From: Maribellus sediminis
GTDB lineage: Bacteria > Bacteroidota > Bacteroidia > Bacteroidales > Prolixibacteraceae
DNA: 64,000 bases
Reading direction: 5' to 3'
NCBI RefSeq assembly: GCF_011799805.1
Contig: NZ_WXUB01000003.1
Coordinates: 496,001 to 560,000 of the forward strand
Shown here: positions 53,115-61,683 of the stretch, piece after piece
Position numbering within the stretch: position 1 is the stretch's first letter
Layout of the letters: every line of letters starts with the position of its first letter
Notes under the pieces: generated by a model
Told to the model about the DNA's origin: nothing
Databases searched by the model: none
What the model saw: the letters and a program-made list of their open reading frames with translations, nothing else
Program-made: the position numbers and the translations under genes

Positions 53115-54089
53115 ATGTCCACAATTAGCAAGATAAAAAAACCAATTGATCAGGATTTAAAAGACTTTGAACCGTACTTTAAAAAGTCGCTGCAAAGCGA
53201 TGTGCCTTTATTGGCCACCATCCTGAACTTTTTGTACCGCACCAAAGGAAAGCAGTTGCGGCCAATGTTTGTTTTTTTATCGGCCAAATTGCACGGCGAT
53301 TCCAACGAATATACCAAACTGGCTGCCTGCTCGGTTGAACTGTTGCACACCGCAACACTTGTCCACGACGACGTGGTAGATGAATCGTACGAACGCCGCG
53401 GTTCGTTTTCAGTAAAAGCCCTGTGGAAAAATAAACTGGCCGTTTTGGTTGGCGACTATATCCTGGCAAAAGGCTTGCTCCTTCAGCTTGAAAATAAAAA
53501 ATACAACTTCCTGCATTTGATTTCGCGGGCTGTTCAGGACATGAGCGAGGGCGAAATCCTGCAAATGAAAAAAAGCCGAAAACTGGACATCGACGATGAA
53601 ACTTATTTTGAGATCATCCGCAAAAAAACGGCTTCGTTAATTGCTACCAGCATGGCCATCGGAACGGCATCGACTACCGACGATGAAGAGCTGGTGGAGA
53701 AAATGTACCGGATCGGACAGGATGTTGGAATCGCATTCCAGATTAAGGATGATATTTTTGATTACCAGGCCAAAGGCATTATCGGCAAACCGATTGGCAA
53801 CGATATCAAGGAAAAGAAAATTACTTTGCCGCTGTTGCATGTTTTGAATTCGGCCGACCGGAGCGAACGCAAACGCATTCTTCGCCTGGTGAAACACCGG
53901 AACAAAAACACCAAAGTGGTTAAAGAACTGATTCAGCTGGTGATCGCGCGTGGCGGCCTCGAATACGCCGAAGCCCGTATGAATGAGTTTAAAAACAAAG
54001 CGGTAAGTGCCATCGAGGAATTTCCACCCTCGGAAGCACGTGATTCATTGGTTGAACTAATGAACTACATCACTACACGGAGAAATTAA
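53115..54089 (+). CDS. polyprenyl diphosphate synthase family protein
   Basis: 324 residues, all-alpha trans-isoprenyl synthase. The first aspartate-rich motif is LVHDDVVDES, the second is QIKDDIFDYQ, with KGKQLRPMFVFLSAKL for the N-terminal substrate loop and GKPIGNDIKEKKITLPLLH after the second. It chains isopentenyl units to long prenyl diphosphates, probably for menaquinone side chains (octaprenyl/solanesyl type), inferred from family and organism. A possible -7 box (TATGTTCG, 53076-53083) lies about 30 bp upstream of the start. It stands alone; convergent with the DUF2797 gene. Confidence 0.93.
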   Translation: MSTISKIKKPIDQDLKDFEPYFKKSLQSDVPLLATILNFLYRTKGKQLRPMFVFLSAKLHGDSNEYTKLAACSVELLHTATLVHDDVVDESYERRGSFSVKALWKNKLAVLVGDYILAKGLLLQLENKKYNFLHLISRAVQDMSEGEILQMKKSRKLDIDDETYFEIIRKKTASLIATSMAIGTASTTDDEELVEKMYRIGQDVGIAFQIKDDIFDYQAKGIIGKPIGNDIKEKKITLPLLHVLNSADRSERKRILRLVKHRNKNTKVVKELIQLVIARGGLEYAEARMNEFKNKAVSAIEEFPPSEARDSLVELMNYITTRRN

Positions 54090-54149
54090 TACGAATAAAG
54101 AATGCCATCTGACTCAGATGAAACACGGACTGAAGGCATCTTTCAATTC

Positions 54150-54947
54150 CTAAAATTGCAGCTGAAGGTAATAGCCATTGTGCTTTCGCATATTCAGCAC
54201 CCGGCTGTCATCAAAAATCAGGTACTGTCCTTTAATACCGGCCAATTCTCCTTCTATTTCGGGTAGCTTATCGAAACCGATACTCTTAATAGCATTCGGG
54301 TATTTTTCTACCGGATAGACAATTTCGGTTACTTCATCCGAAGGCTCAACGTATTTTCTGAGTTCGGCCGGCAACAAATCCACCACTTTCTGCTTTTCCG
54401 TAGCCAGGTCGAAATCGCTTAGAACCTCGTTTTTAAGCATGGCCCGCCAGTTGGTTTTGTCGGTAAAATGATCTTTCAGAAATACTTCAATAATACCTGC
54501 AATGTGCCGGTTGGGTGCTTTAGCCAGTTTTATGGCAAAGCTGGCTCCCTGGTCGATCCAGCGGGTCGGGATCTGGTGATTTCGGGTAACACCAACTTTT
54601 AATTCACTCGAAACTGCAAGGTAAACGAAATGGTCGATCAGGTCGTGTTTTTCGGCCCACTCCATATCGCGCGCAATTCCCAGATGCGATTTCGACAACT
54701 CGGGCCGCATGATCGATTCACTGGCTTCGGGCGCCGTTTGAAGGCAGTTGTAACAAAATCCCTGTCCGAAAGAGGTTTTAGTTTGTTTTCCGCAGGAGAC
54801 GCAGTTGATCTGACCACTAAAACCGAATTTAATCGTTTTCCCGATCAACGCATTCATATCAACCAACTCCTCGCCCATGGGCAAAGTATATTTTACCGGC
54901 TTATCGAGCTCGGTTTTCATTTTTCGAATATTGCCTTCGTAATGCAT
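54150..54947 (-). CDS. DUF2797 family protein with zinc ribbon
   Basis: 265 residues from ATG 54947 (MHYEGNIRKMKTEL, the usual family start); the ORF is open 16 codons further. A four-cysteine zinc-ribbon-like motif is present: INCVSCGKQTKTSFGQGFCY with NC following. Later motifs: HLGIARDMEWAEKHDLIDHF, VYLAVSSELKVGVTRNHQIP, TRWIDQGASFAIKLAKAPNR. The central part has the look of a GIY-YIG-like fold (VGVTR followed by RWIDQGA). Function not established. It is 14 bp downstream of the 255-residue hypothetical gene's 3' end, on the same strand. Confidence 0.85.
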   Translation of the reverse strand: MHYEGNIRKMKTELDKPVKYTLPMGEELVDMNALIGKTIKFGFSGQINCVSCGKQTKTSFGQGFCYNCLQTAPEASESIMRPELSKSHLGIARDMEWAEKHDLIDHFVYLAVSSELKVGVTRNHQIPTRWIDQGASFAIKLAKAPNRHIAGIIEVFLKDHFTDKTNWRAMLKNEVLSDFDLATEKQKVVDLLPAELRKYVEPSDEVTEIVYPVEKYPNAIKSIGFDKLPEIEGELAGIKGQYLIFDDSRVLNMRKHNGYYLQLQF

Positions 54948-55009
54948 GAATAAATTTTTCTGACGTGAAAATAGCAGAGAAGTTCCAGCCTGCAAAGTCT
55001 GCTTAAGTT

Positions 55010-55777
55010 TTAATCATCAAAACCCGGACGTTTAAAATCCATCACTCCCGGAAATGTTTGCAGCAACTGTTTTTTTATGGAGGATAATTCAACCAGAAAC
55101 TTTAAAATATCGTCTTCTTTTTCCTTGAAATCGTTATAAAAAACTGACAGCGCGTCCATTGATCGCTGGATGGCAATTATAGCAATTTTTGCCGAACCCA
55201 GGTTATCGGAATACACATTGTACTCGTCTTCCGGATCGTTCCGGCGCTCTTCCAGATCGAGGTGCGCCCGGTGAACTTTGGCGCCAATAAAAAAGTAATA
55301 CCACTGGATGACTTCCAGCGCGTCTTTGTATTTTATGATCGATGCTTCGTCGTTGATCATGACCAGCTGTTCTGCTTTTTCAGCCATAAACTCACGGTTT
55401 TGTTCCAAAAAGTCGTGCATTTTCTCGCCGTATGTTTTGGCCTGAACTTCAAGCGGTGCTTCAATGTGTTCCGGCAACTCAAAATCAGCAACATCACTAA
55501 GATCAACTCCCATCTTCTCCGCATCTTCCTCAATCATTTCCATAGCCACCTCCCATGCCAGCCGAATGTGCTCCCAGAAACTTTCATTATCCTCATCTGC
55601 ACTTTGCCCATTGGAACCTTCTTTCATTTCCTGTTCGTGCAGATATGTGAGGCATTTCTGGGTCATTGTACAACGTTCGCACCAGCGATCACAGTAGTTG
55701 TAAATGCCAGGCACCAGCGCATCGCTGTTGGCCAGGTCGAGCAGTGATCTTTTGTAGCGTTCTTTTTTCGATTCCAT
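55010..55777 (-). CDS. conserved hypothetical protein with N-terminal Cys motif
   Basis: 255 residues, no signal peptide, acidic. The N-terminus has CDRWCERCTMTQKC (about 28-41), spacing that suits a metal or cluster site. The rest is helical with no named domain: LAWEVAMEMIEEDAEKMGVD, MHDFLEQNREFMAEKAEQLV, ALEVIQWYYFFIGAKVHRAH, and AIIAIQRSMDALSVFYNDF. Similar proteins are known to me only as uncharacterised Bacteroidota proteins. It is followed by the DUF2797 gene, also Cys-containing, in an apparent two-gene unit. Function unknown. Confidence 0.7.
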   Translation of the reverse strand: MESKKERYKRSLLDLANSDALVPGIYNYCDRWCERCTMTQKCLTYLHEQEMKEGSNGQSADEDNESFWEHIRLAWEVAMEMIEEDAEKMGVDLSDVADFELPEHIEAPLEVQAKTYGEKMHDFLEQNREFMAEKAEQLVMINDEASIIKYKDALEVIQWYYFFIGAKVHRAHLDLEERRNDPEDEYNVYSDNLGSAKIAIIAIQRSMDALSVFYNDFKEKEDDILKFLVELSSIKKQLLQTFPGVMDFKRPGFDD

Positions 55778-55845
55778 AAACGATGGACATTTAGAAGTTC
55801 TACAAGGTTAACAAGGCACGTCTTAAAAAAGTTGACGAAGATTGC

Positions 55846-57318
55846 TTATAGCGTTTCGTCGTTGGCCACCCCCATGATTCCCAGATACAAAAGTTTGGCT
55901 GCATCTTCCATAATTTCGGGCGTCAGCACATCGGTTTTGTCGCGCGGATCGTGGTAATACACCGGGAACACCGAATTTCTGGTCCAAAGCCCAAAAGTTG
56001 GGATTCCTACGTTTTCGAAATTGGATGCATCGGAGCGCGGGCGGCCGTAATTTTTTGTTACTGCGTTGGTTTGCAAACCACGGTGGATAAAGTGATTGTT
56101 AGCCGATTCAAAATGTCTGAACAGATCAGTATAGGTATTTCCGCCTGTCAAAAAGAATCCGGTTCCGTTGCCCACCATATCGAGGTTGATCATCAAACGT
56201 GTTTTTTCAACCGGGAAAAGCGGATGATCGGCATACTGTTTCGAACCGTATAAACCACATTCTTCACCGCCTATCAATATAAACAAAATCGAACGCTTAG
56301 GTTTTACTTCCGACTGAGCAAATGCTTTGGCAGCTGCCAGAATATCGGCAACACCCGATGCATTATCCAGTGCGCTCGGGAACATCACACCACCCATTTG
56401 CCCCTGTCCGTCGAGGTGGCCGCCAACAATAATCACCTCATCTTTTAATTCCGGATCCGATCCTTCAATCATTCCAACCACATTGCAGGCTTGCGCATCG
56501 GGATGGTACAAGGTTTTGGCGCTGATCTTGATCTTCTGCCCGGCAGGTAATTCAAACGAAGGAGCTTCAATATTTTTCAATTGTTCCTTCACAGCCGAAT
56601 AATCTTTCCCTGCATCGGCAAAAATCTGTTCCACAATTTTCGGCTCCACATGGGCATAAATAAAGCCGTCGAGGTGAACCGTGTTCGGATTGGCAATTTT
56701 GCTGGCGTAAATCATACCCGCTGCGCCATGTTTCACCGCATTTTTGAACTTGTAACGGTGGTAGGCATAAGGTGTCCATTTTCCCAGCTCAGGATCGTTT
56801 TTGGTATACGGCGTGCCGGTTTCAAGAATAATGATCTTACCCTTCACATCTACATTTTTATAATCGTCGTAACCCAGTTCGGGCGCTGTAATTCCGTGAC
56901 CGACATAAACCAGTTCGGCTTCGAGGGTGCCACTGTCGGAATTCGAACCCGGTAAATATTCCTCCGGAAATTTTAATTTTGTGGCTTGCCCCTTGTTGGT
57001 ATAAATCACCTCGCCCAGTTCAAGAACATCAGAATATTCATTTGGGAAGTATTGAAAATAGCTACCCTGATTGGCAGGTGAAATTCCCCATTCTTCAAAT
57101 TTCGAGGCACACCATTTGGCGGCTTCCATATACTCAGGCGAGCCGGATAAACGGCCTTCATATTTATCTGAACTCAGTTCTTCAACATACCCCATAATTT
57201 CGTTGCTCGAAATGGCATGAAAGGTTTCCAGCAGTTTATCCTTGTTTTCTTCCTGTGCAACACCACTAAACAATGCCGCGGTTATTAAAACCAGGCTTAA
57301 AAGTATTTTCGTCTTCAT
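55846..57318 (-). CDS. M28 family metallopeptidase with PA domain
   Basis: 490 residues from ATG 57318, directly before the signal peptide (LLSLVLITAALFSGVAQ); the ORF is open ten codons further. A protease-associated (PA) domain is inserted at about 130-240 (VGHGITAPELGYDDYKNVDV, FKNAVKHGAAGMIYASK). The M28 core has VIIVGGHLDGQGQ (first His and Asp), PSALDNASGVAD (bridging Asp), LIGGEECGLYGSKQYAD (catalytic Glu plus ligand), MINLDMVGNGTGF (Asp) and VYYHDPRD (last His). A secreted or periplasmic aminopeptidase. Single gene, 69 bp downstream of the 255-residue gene on the same strand. Confidence 0.92.
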   Translation of the reverse strand: MKTKILLSLVLITAALFSGVAQEENKDKLLETFHAISSNEIMGYVEELSSDKYEGRLSGSPEYMEAAKWCASKFEEWGISPANQGSYFQYFPNEYSDVLELGEVIYTNKGQATKLKFPEEYLPGSNSDSGTLEAELVYVGHGITAPELGYDDYKNVDVKGKIIILETGTPYTKNDPELGKWTPYAYHRYKFKNAVKHGAAGMIYASKIANPNTVHLDGFIYAHVEPKIVEQIFADAGKDYSAVKEQLKNIEAPSFELPAGQKIKISAKTLYHPDAQACNVVGMIEGSDPELKDEVIIVGGHLDGQGQMGGVMFPSALDNASGVADILAAAKAFAQSEVKPKRSILFILIGGEECGLYGSKQYADHPLFPVEKTRLMINLDMVGNGTGFFLTGGNTYTDLFRHFESANNHFIHRGLQTNAVTKNYGRPRSDASNFENVGIPTFGLWTRNSVFPVYYHDPRDKTDVLTPEIMEDAAKLLYLGIMGVANDETL

Positions 57319-57429
57319 AGTTATTTTTCTGAATCGATAAAAATACAATTTTTCAATGGGCCGAGATTTTAAAATGCAAAAAGTTGAATGTTTAGCCGGG
57401 TACAGAACAACTCAACAAGAACGAAATAC

Positions 57430-57482
57430 TTTTCTCGCTTCGCTGCGACTGACTTTTTTCTACAGCAAAAAAAGTCAGCAAA
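57430..57482 (+). repeat. 54-bp repeat, copy B, upstream of structured element B
   Basis: Nearly identical to 52032-52085 (TTCTCGCTTCGCTGCGACTG... CAGCAAAAAAAGTCAGC). Only one or two bases differ, notably CTACAGC for CTGCAGC. It is followed after 20 bp by structured element B. A short CCTACCTACCGGCAGGCAGG stretch joins them. Confidence 0.75.
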
Positions 57483-57502
57483 CCTACCTACCGGCAGGCA
57501 GG

Positions 57503-57753
57503 CGCATTTTCCTGTAGGCGGAAGGAGCGGGCTGCTTTCAGTAAATTTTATTGGGAAGCTCATCCGAGAGTTGGCCTTTTTTTATCAAGCCTGGAATCGA
57601 AACCTGGGCTTAGAGAGCTCGAGAAGCTCCGAAGAATTGAGGAGATCACTCGCGCGAACTTAGCCTGGGTGAAGATGAAAGGTGCAGATAAAAAGCAGCC
57701 TTGAGCTTTCTGCATACTATTTGGGTCAAGCCAAAGAGTATGGTTTCCGGCAG
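57503..57753 (+). ncRNA. candidate structured RNA, copy B
   Basis: The core 57556-57753 folds as copy A does: AAGCTCA/TGAGCTT (57556-57562 with 57702-57708); TTTTTATC/GATAAAAA (57579-57586 with 57687-57694); CCT/AGG; ACCTGGGCTTAG/CTTAGCCTGGGT (57602-57613 with 57659-57670, with two G-U pairs and the same T-T mismatch as A); GCTCGAG/CTCGCGC (one mismatch); CTCC/GGAG; and a 3' hairpin CATACTATTTGG/CCAAAGAGTATG inside CTGC/GCAG (57710-57713 with 57750-57753). The 3' hairpin shares almost no sequence with that of A, yet both have 12-bp arms. Unpaired TCCGGCAGG and CGAGAGTTGG are conserved. It lies in the 527-bp gap between the M28 gene and 57876. Confidence 0.65.
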
Positions 57754-57875
57754 GATTGAGAGATCAAAGCTCATCCTGATTCATTTTAATCTAAAGTCGA
57801 TTCAAACTGATGCAATAGTATCTAAAATCCATCTTTTTACGTACCTGCAATCAGCTATCCATAAAAAAAACTAAA

Positions 57876-58280
57876 ATGAAACTACTAAGAGGGACAATCT
57901 TTGGTGCCTGTGCCTTTTTCATTCTGGGCTGGCTTTTTTGGGGCATCCTGCTGATGGACTTTTCAGCAAACAACTACAACACGGATGTCTACTTGCCCGA
58001 CAATGAAATGATATGGTGGGCATTAATTCTTTCGAACCTGGTTTTTGCCTTATTGCAAACCTTATTTTTAAAATGGGGACAGGCAAAAACATGGACTGAT
58101 GGTGTAAAAATCGGTGCTCTTTTCGGAGTTTTGTATGCACTCACTACCGATCTGGGAATTTACTCCATGACCAACATCCTGCTGAATGTATGGGCAATTG
58201 TTGTTGATGCGCTGGCATATGCCGTGATAACAGGAATAACAGGAATTATAATTGTGCTGACCTGGGGAAAGGGCGAATAA
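57876..58280 (+). CDS. small four-helix membrane protein
   Basis: 134 residues with four hydrophobic segments (about 7-29, 46-66, 77-99 and 105-129). Pattern: GACAFFILGWLFWGILLMDF, WWALILSNLVFALLQTLFLK, VKIGALFGVLYALTTDLGIY, AIVVDALAYAVITGITGIII. It looks like other uncharacterised DUF-type four-helix proteins in Bacteroidota; I cannot name the family. No neighbour gene supports a function. The start at 57876 follows a run of A, usual for this group of bacteria. Confidence 0.7.
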   Translation: MKLLRGTIFGACAFFILGWLFWGILLMDFSANNYNTDVYLPDNEMIWWALILSNLVFALLQTLFLKWGQAKTWTDGVKIGALFGVLYALTTDLGIYSMTNILLNVWAIVVDALAYAVITGITGIIIVLTWGKGE

Positions 58281-58296
58281 ACGATGGTCTATACAA

Positions 58297-58570
58297 TTTC
58301 GTCCGGGACCACGAACAATCACAAATCAACTTTCATCGCCAGACGAGTCGTTGTCTGTTACATAACCCGGCGATGCGCACCGGGCTGTCCGTCAGCTGAC
58401 GGATCGCCCCCTCGGGGCTTTTTCCCTGCAATGCCAGCACTGAAAGTGAGTCATATTGTAGCCCAGGGCATAGTAATTCAGAAAATTACGTCGCCCTGGG
58501 TAAAAATAGCATGAAGTAAGTCGTCCGGCGAAGAAGGCTGATCAAAGCTTAACAGAAGTTCCGGACGAAA
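58297..58570. repeat. 274-bp MITE-like element with terminal inverted repeats
   Basis: TTTCGTCCGGGA (58297-58308) and TTCCGGACGAAA (58559-58570) match as inverted repeats at 11 of 12 positions. Inside lie the REP palindrome TCCGTCAGCTGACGGA (58388-58403), CGCCCCCTCGGGGC, and a nested stem CCCAGGGC...GCCCTGGG (58462-58469 with 58493-58500) containing GTAATT/AATTAC. No ORF of note. The combination suggests a mobile or structured repeat. It fills the gap between the 134-residue membrane protein and the PCMD gene (58281-58683). Confidence 0.6.
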
Positions 58571-58683
58571 ATGAACCAGAATCCCATAAAGATGTGTATA
58601 AAGACTAGATTTGACAAGGGAGAGACAGGAAAGAGGGTATAATTGAACTAAATTGTTTTCTTTTTTTGATTATGATTACCTTT

Positions 58684-59760
58684 TTACTCCTCCTCATAAA
58701 CCATTTCCACATCGTCGATGATGAGTTCGCTGCCAACGGCGCCTGCAAAAACAGCGCCTGCATAGCTCGATGAAGCCACAAAAGAAATATGTGTTGGTAA
58801 CATGTAAGCCGCCGAATCTGCCGGGACAAAATCCACATCTTCGCCGCGCATGTAATCAGGGTAGGAATTATCAAGCGGACCATATGCCACTTCCATTTCT
58901 TTGGTCACCAACTCGGGTTGGTTGGCATCGCTGCGAAACCAGGCAGTCCCCAATCGCTGCACCGTTCCGCCCAGGCGGACTTCCAGTAAGGCGTAAATAT
59001 CGCAATTGTCGTCGTAATCCAATACGTTTCCATTACGATCTTTATTTACAGGCCCCGGCACATAGGAATATTTAAAGCGTATCTTTTCGGGTCGCCCGGT
59101 AAAAGGTGTACCAAAAATAACAGCAGCTTCCGGGTCTGTTGGATCCAGTTTATCGGAATCGAAATAACCGGTGAATAATGATCCGGCGGCAATGGGTGTT
59201 TTTAACGGAATACCTGCCAATCCGAGGTCGTAGGTTAGCAGGCGTGCCGCTTTGTTACCTTCTCCCAAATCATAAGGCGTGGTTGCCGTCTTGCCCAGAA
59301 TTTGTGTGCCGGGATTTCCGGTACCCCAAATGGTGGAAGCCGCATCGACACCGGGTTCGTAATAGCCCGAACTGGTTTTGTACCAGGCATTCAAATCGCC
59401 GTTGGCAAGCTGGGGAGTGGCCGAAGCCACATAGGATTTGACGGTCCAAACATGTATGCTGCCATCTTCTGAAGTAACAGTTATCGTGGCATCATCGCTG
59501 AGGTCGATTACATCGCCTGCCGCAACGTTGGCAGTAGCAAACGATGAAAGCAATATTTCCTGAACGACCAGCTTCGTTAACTCAACTCCGCCAGGAATCT
59601 CAACGGTCACCAGCAAATTGTCGGCATTGATAATTGCATTACCCGCCTGGTTACTCACCAGAAATTTCTTGATGTTTCCATAGGGCGATAAGCCAAAGTG
59701 ATCTTCCTTAACACAGGCAAACAACAAAACAATCGCTAATATGCAGGCTATTTTCTTCAT
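58684..59760 (-). CDS. PCMD-type (putative carbohydrate metabolism domain) lipoprotein
   Basis: 358 residues. Lipobox ILAIVLLFAC. An N-terminal Ig-like domain (about 20-110, NADNLLVTVEIPGGVELTKL) is followed by the PCMD domain (about 113-355: LANGDLNAWYKTSSGYYEPG, WGTGNPGTQILGKTATTPYD, ARLLTYDLGLAGIPLKTPIA, AAGSLFTGYFDSDKLDPTDP, GRPEKIRFKYSYVPG, ending ELIIDDVEMVYEEE). PCMD proteins are surface lipoproteins of Bacteroidota, thought to bind carbohydrates. It overlaps the upstream barrel gene by one base (TGATG), so the two form a pair. Confidence 0.85.
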   Translation of the reverse strand: MKKIACILAIVLLFACVKEDHFGLSPYGNIKKFLVSNQAGNAIINADNLLVTVEIPGGVELTKLVVQEILLSSFATANVAAGDVIDLSDDATITVTSEDGSIHVWTVKSYVASATPQLANGDLNAWYKTSSGYYEPGVDAASTIWGTGNPGTQILGKTATTPYDLGEGNKAARLLTYDLGLAGIPLKTPIAAGSLFTGYFDSDKLDPTDPEAAVIFGTPFTGRPEKIRFKYSYVPGPVNKDRNGNVLDYDDNCDIYALLEVRLGGTVQRLGTAWFRSDANQPELVTKEMEVAYGPLDNSYPDYMRGEDVDFVPADSAAYMLPTHISFVASSSYAGAVFAGAVGSELIIDDVEMVYEEE

Positions 59761-60551
59761 CAGTTGCTTCTTTTTGTGTTCTTATTGGTTCCGAAGTAGT
59801 AGGCCAGCCCCAATTCCAGCGAAAGCAAGTTGATGTTGAAATCAACATTCTGCCGCACCTGTTTCGATTCAGGTCCGTCGTCGGTACTGCTTTTGGCCAC
59901 ATTCAGTTTATACCCCAGCACATTGTTCAACTGCACTTCGAAAGCAAAATTCTCCATCGCAAAAAAGGTGATTCCAGGACTCAATCCCACGCCAAAATCG
60001 AATTCGTTTTTATAGATCTTTTGCACCTCATCGATGTTTTTAGTGTTTCGGGTTAGTGCACTGCTTCCCCCCAGCGAGAATCCAATTTCGGTGAAAAAAC
60101 TCAGGCGTTCGGTACGGGTCAACGGTACCGATGATCGAAAGCCGGGGCGTATGGCAAATCCCCGTTTTAATGTTTTCGACTGTGCCGTATCCGGATCCTG
60201 AAAAATCGTTCCTTCAAAATGATCCTGATAATAATTCACATTAAGAATCACCATCCCATAGTCGCCCGTATAATAACCGCCTTTAAGCAGGATATCGTAA
60301 TCGAGCCGCTCTCCATCCACTACCTGCTGAATCAGATAATTTGTATTGGTCAGCTTTTTATCGGTGATCGAAAACGCCAGCCCCACATAGAAATTACCTT
60401 TCTGAAAAGGATGAAAATTACTGGAATAGTAGCTTGAAAGCAGGTCGTATGGAGTAACTTTTTCATCTATCCGGAGTGAATCTTCCTGCGCAAACAAAAA
60501 GCCCGGAAGAGTGATCAACATTGCAAGTAGCGGGTATTTAAGCCATTTCAT
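59760..60551 (-). CDS. outer-membrane beta-barrel protein
   Basis: 263 residues. Signal peptide (MLITLPGFLFAQ). The mature protein has alternating beta strands: YYSSNFHPFQKGNFYVGLAF, GYYTGDYGMVILNVNYYQDH, LSFFTEIGFSLGGSSALTRN, FAFEVQLNNVLGYKLNV, and ends LLSLELGLAYYFGTNKNTKRSN. The pattern is that of small porin-like or OmpA-barrel-like proteins of this group. It is translationally coupled to the PCMD lipoprotein, so the two probably work together in the outer membrane. Family name uncertain. Confidence 0.75.
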   Translation of the reverse strand: MKWLKYPLLAMLITLPGFLFAQEDSLRIDEKVTPYDLLSSYYSSNFHPFQKGNFYVGLAFSITDKKLTNTNYLIQQVVDGERLDYDILLKGGYYTGDYGMVILNVNYYQDHFEGTIFQDPDTAQSKTLKRGFAIRPGFRSSVPLTRTERLSFFTEIGFSLGGSSALTRNTKNIDEVQKIYKNEFDFGVGLSPGITFFAMENFAFEVQLNNVLGYKLNVAKSSTDDGPESKQVRQNVDFNINLLSLELGLAYYFGTNKNTKRSN

Positions 60552-60671
60552 GGATTAACAGATTTTGTCTATCAAATATAAAGCATTGAGTTTAAAACAG
60601 CTGCATGGACAGTGTGATTTAAGATTACGCTATACAAAGATGATGAAAGTTAGCTTACTGTATGTTATTAA

Positions 60672-60727
60672 GGGCTAAAGCCCCGCAGTATATGATCATG
60701 CATAACCCCGGCATTAATGCCGGGGTT
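60672..60727. repeat. REP-like palindrome pair (GGGCTAAAGCCC type), second copy
   Basis: GGGCTAAAGCCC (60672-60683) is followed by a perfect 24-bp palindrome at 60704-60727 with centre CCGGCATTAATGCCGG. The layout is that of 45371-45423: the same first palindrome, then a second one with a TTAA or ATTAAT centre. It lies between the barrel gene and the DUF4382 gene, in a 246-bp gap without other features. Confidence 0.75.
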
Positions 60728-60797
60728 AATAAATTTGTATCTAAAATCGAGCTTCAGCCCTTAATTCTCCTGCAAGTGTTTGGATAAGCTTTCAATT

Positions 60798-61322
60798 TTA
60801 TTCTGTAATAACTTTTATAACCGGTTTTAAGGAATAAGTTCCGTTTCCCTTATTGATGACCGATTTTTCGGCGTCAAAATCCAGGGTCATCGAATAGGTC
60901 TCCCCGTCAACAATATCGGCATGAATATTAAACTTCAGGCCCGACTGCTGAGCCGAAGGAGTTTCCAGGTCAAGCGTATCGCCATCAACAACAATCTCGT
61001 TATTCGAACCCAGTATCATGCGCATTTGGTTGATCCGCCCTTCAGGAATTTCGTCCTCGGTAAGCAGGATGGAATTTCCATTGGTAAGCATTAACAAATC
61101 GATTTGCCCCATGGTGTCGAGCGTTAAGTTTTGCCAGCCACTTTCAGTAGTGCTGTCGCTTGAAGCATTAATTTTTAAGCCCTGCAAATCGATAAGTACA
61201 GCATCATAAGTTGCCGGAGCATCAGTTAAATGAACTTTTAGCGTTCCCGTTCCTTTGTCGTCGTCGCTGCATGCCGTAAATAAAGCGGCTGCCAGGAAAA
61301 TCGATAAAATTCTGTTTTTCAT
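60798..61322 (-). CDS. DUF4382-type lipoprotein
   Basis: 174 residues. Lipobox IFLAAALFTAC. The family pattern is TGTLKVHLTDAPATYDAVLI, NLTLDTMGQIDLLMLTNGN, EIPEGRINQMRMILGSNNEI and KFNIHADIVDGETYSMTLDF. The family is common in Bacteroidota and some Proteobacteria; its role is not known (a small beta protein on the cell surface). Single gene. It lies just left of a decayed barrel gene fragment and the cassette array. Confidence 0.85.
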   Translation of the reverse strand: MKNRILSIFLAAALFTACSDDDKGTGTLKVHLTDAPATYDAVLIDLQGLKINASSDSTTESGWQNLTLDTMGQIDLLMLTNGNSILLTEDEIPEGRINQMRMILGSNNEIVVDGDTLDLETPSAQQSGLKFNIHADIVDGETYSMTLDFDAEKSVINKGNGTYSLKPVIKVITE

Positions 61323-61349
61323 AGTACTTTTAATTTAATGGTTTTTATA

Positions 61350-61535
61350 CTAAAAAGCTTCTCCTATTCTAAAATATACGCCCCAATCGTCGTGCCCAAC
61401 AGCAAAGTCGAGTCCCACCCTGATACCGGTTTCCTTGAGCAGTAGTCTAACATAAAACGAACAATCCCTGAAGTCATCATTTTCTGTGTTTGCACCCGCA
61501 AAGATTGAGAGCCAAAAGAATTTATTTTGAGATAC
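61350..61535 (-). pseudogene. C-terminal fragment of a BamA/TamA-like outer-membrane barrel
   Basis: The minus-strand frame ending TAG at 61352-61350 reads QNKFFWLSIFAGANTENDDF, then RDCSFYVRLLLKETGIRVGL and DFAVGHDDWGVYFRIGEAF. The end VGLDFAVGHDDWGVYFRIGE-like with a final Phe closely resembles the last strands of Bacteroidota BamA/surface-antigen barrels. An upstream TAA in the same frame (61538-61536) closes the fragment and no start or N-terminal part is found. Only about 60 codons remain. It is a decayed relic next to the cassette array edge. Confidence 0.6.
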
Positions 61536-61683
61536 TTAAACGTAGTCTAAATTTAACAAAAAAAATCGAAGAAATCATGACTGGATACGATTATCCGCCC
61601 GTGATTACTCTATACTTGCTGGCGTAACTTTTTGCAGGCTGATATTCGATATTATAATTCTTGCAGATTGCACCCCGATTACA

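Noticed and set aside
57388-57663. ORFs on both strands over the repeat and structured element B
   Set aside because: Copy A does not keep the same frames open, while base pairing is kept; the conservation is structural, not coding.
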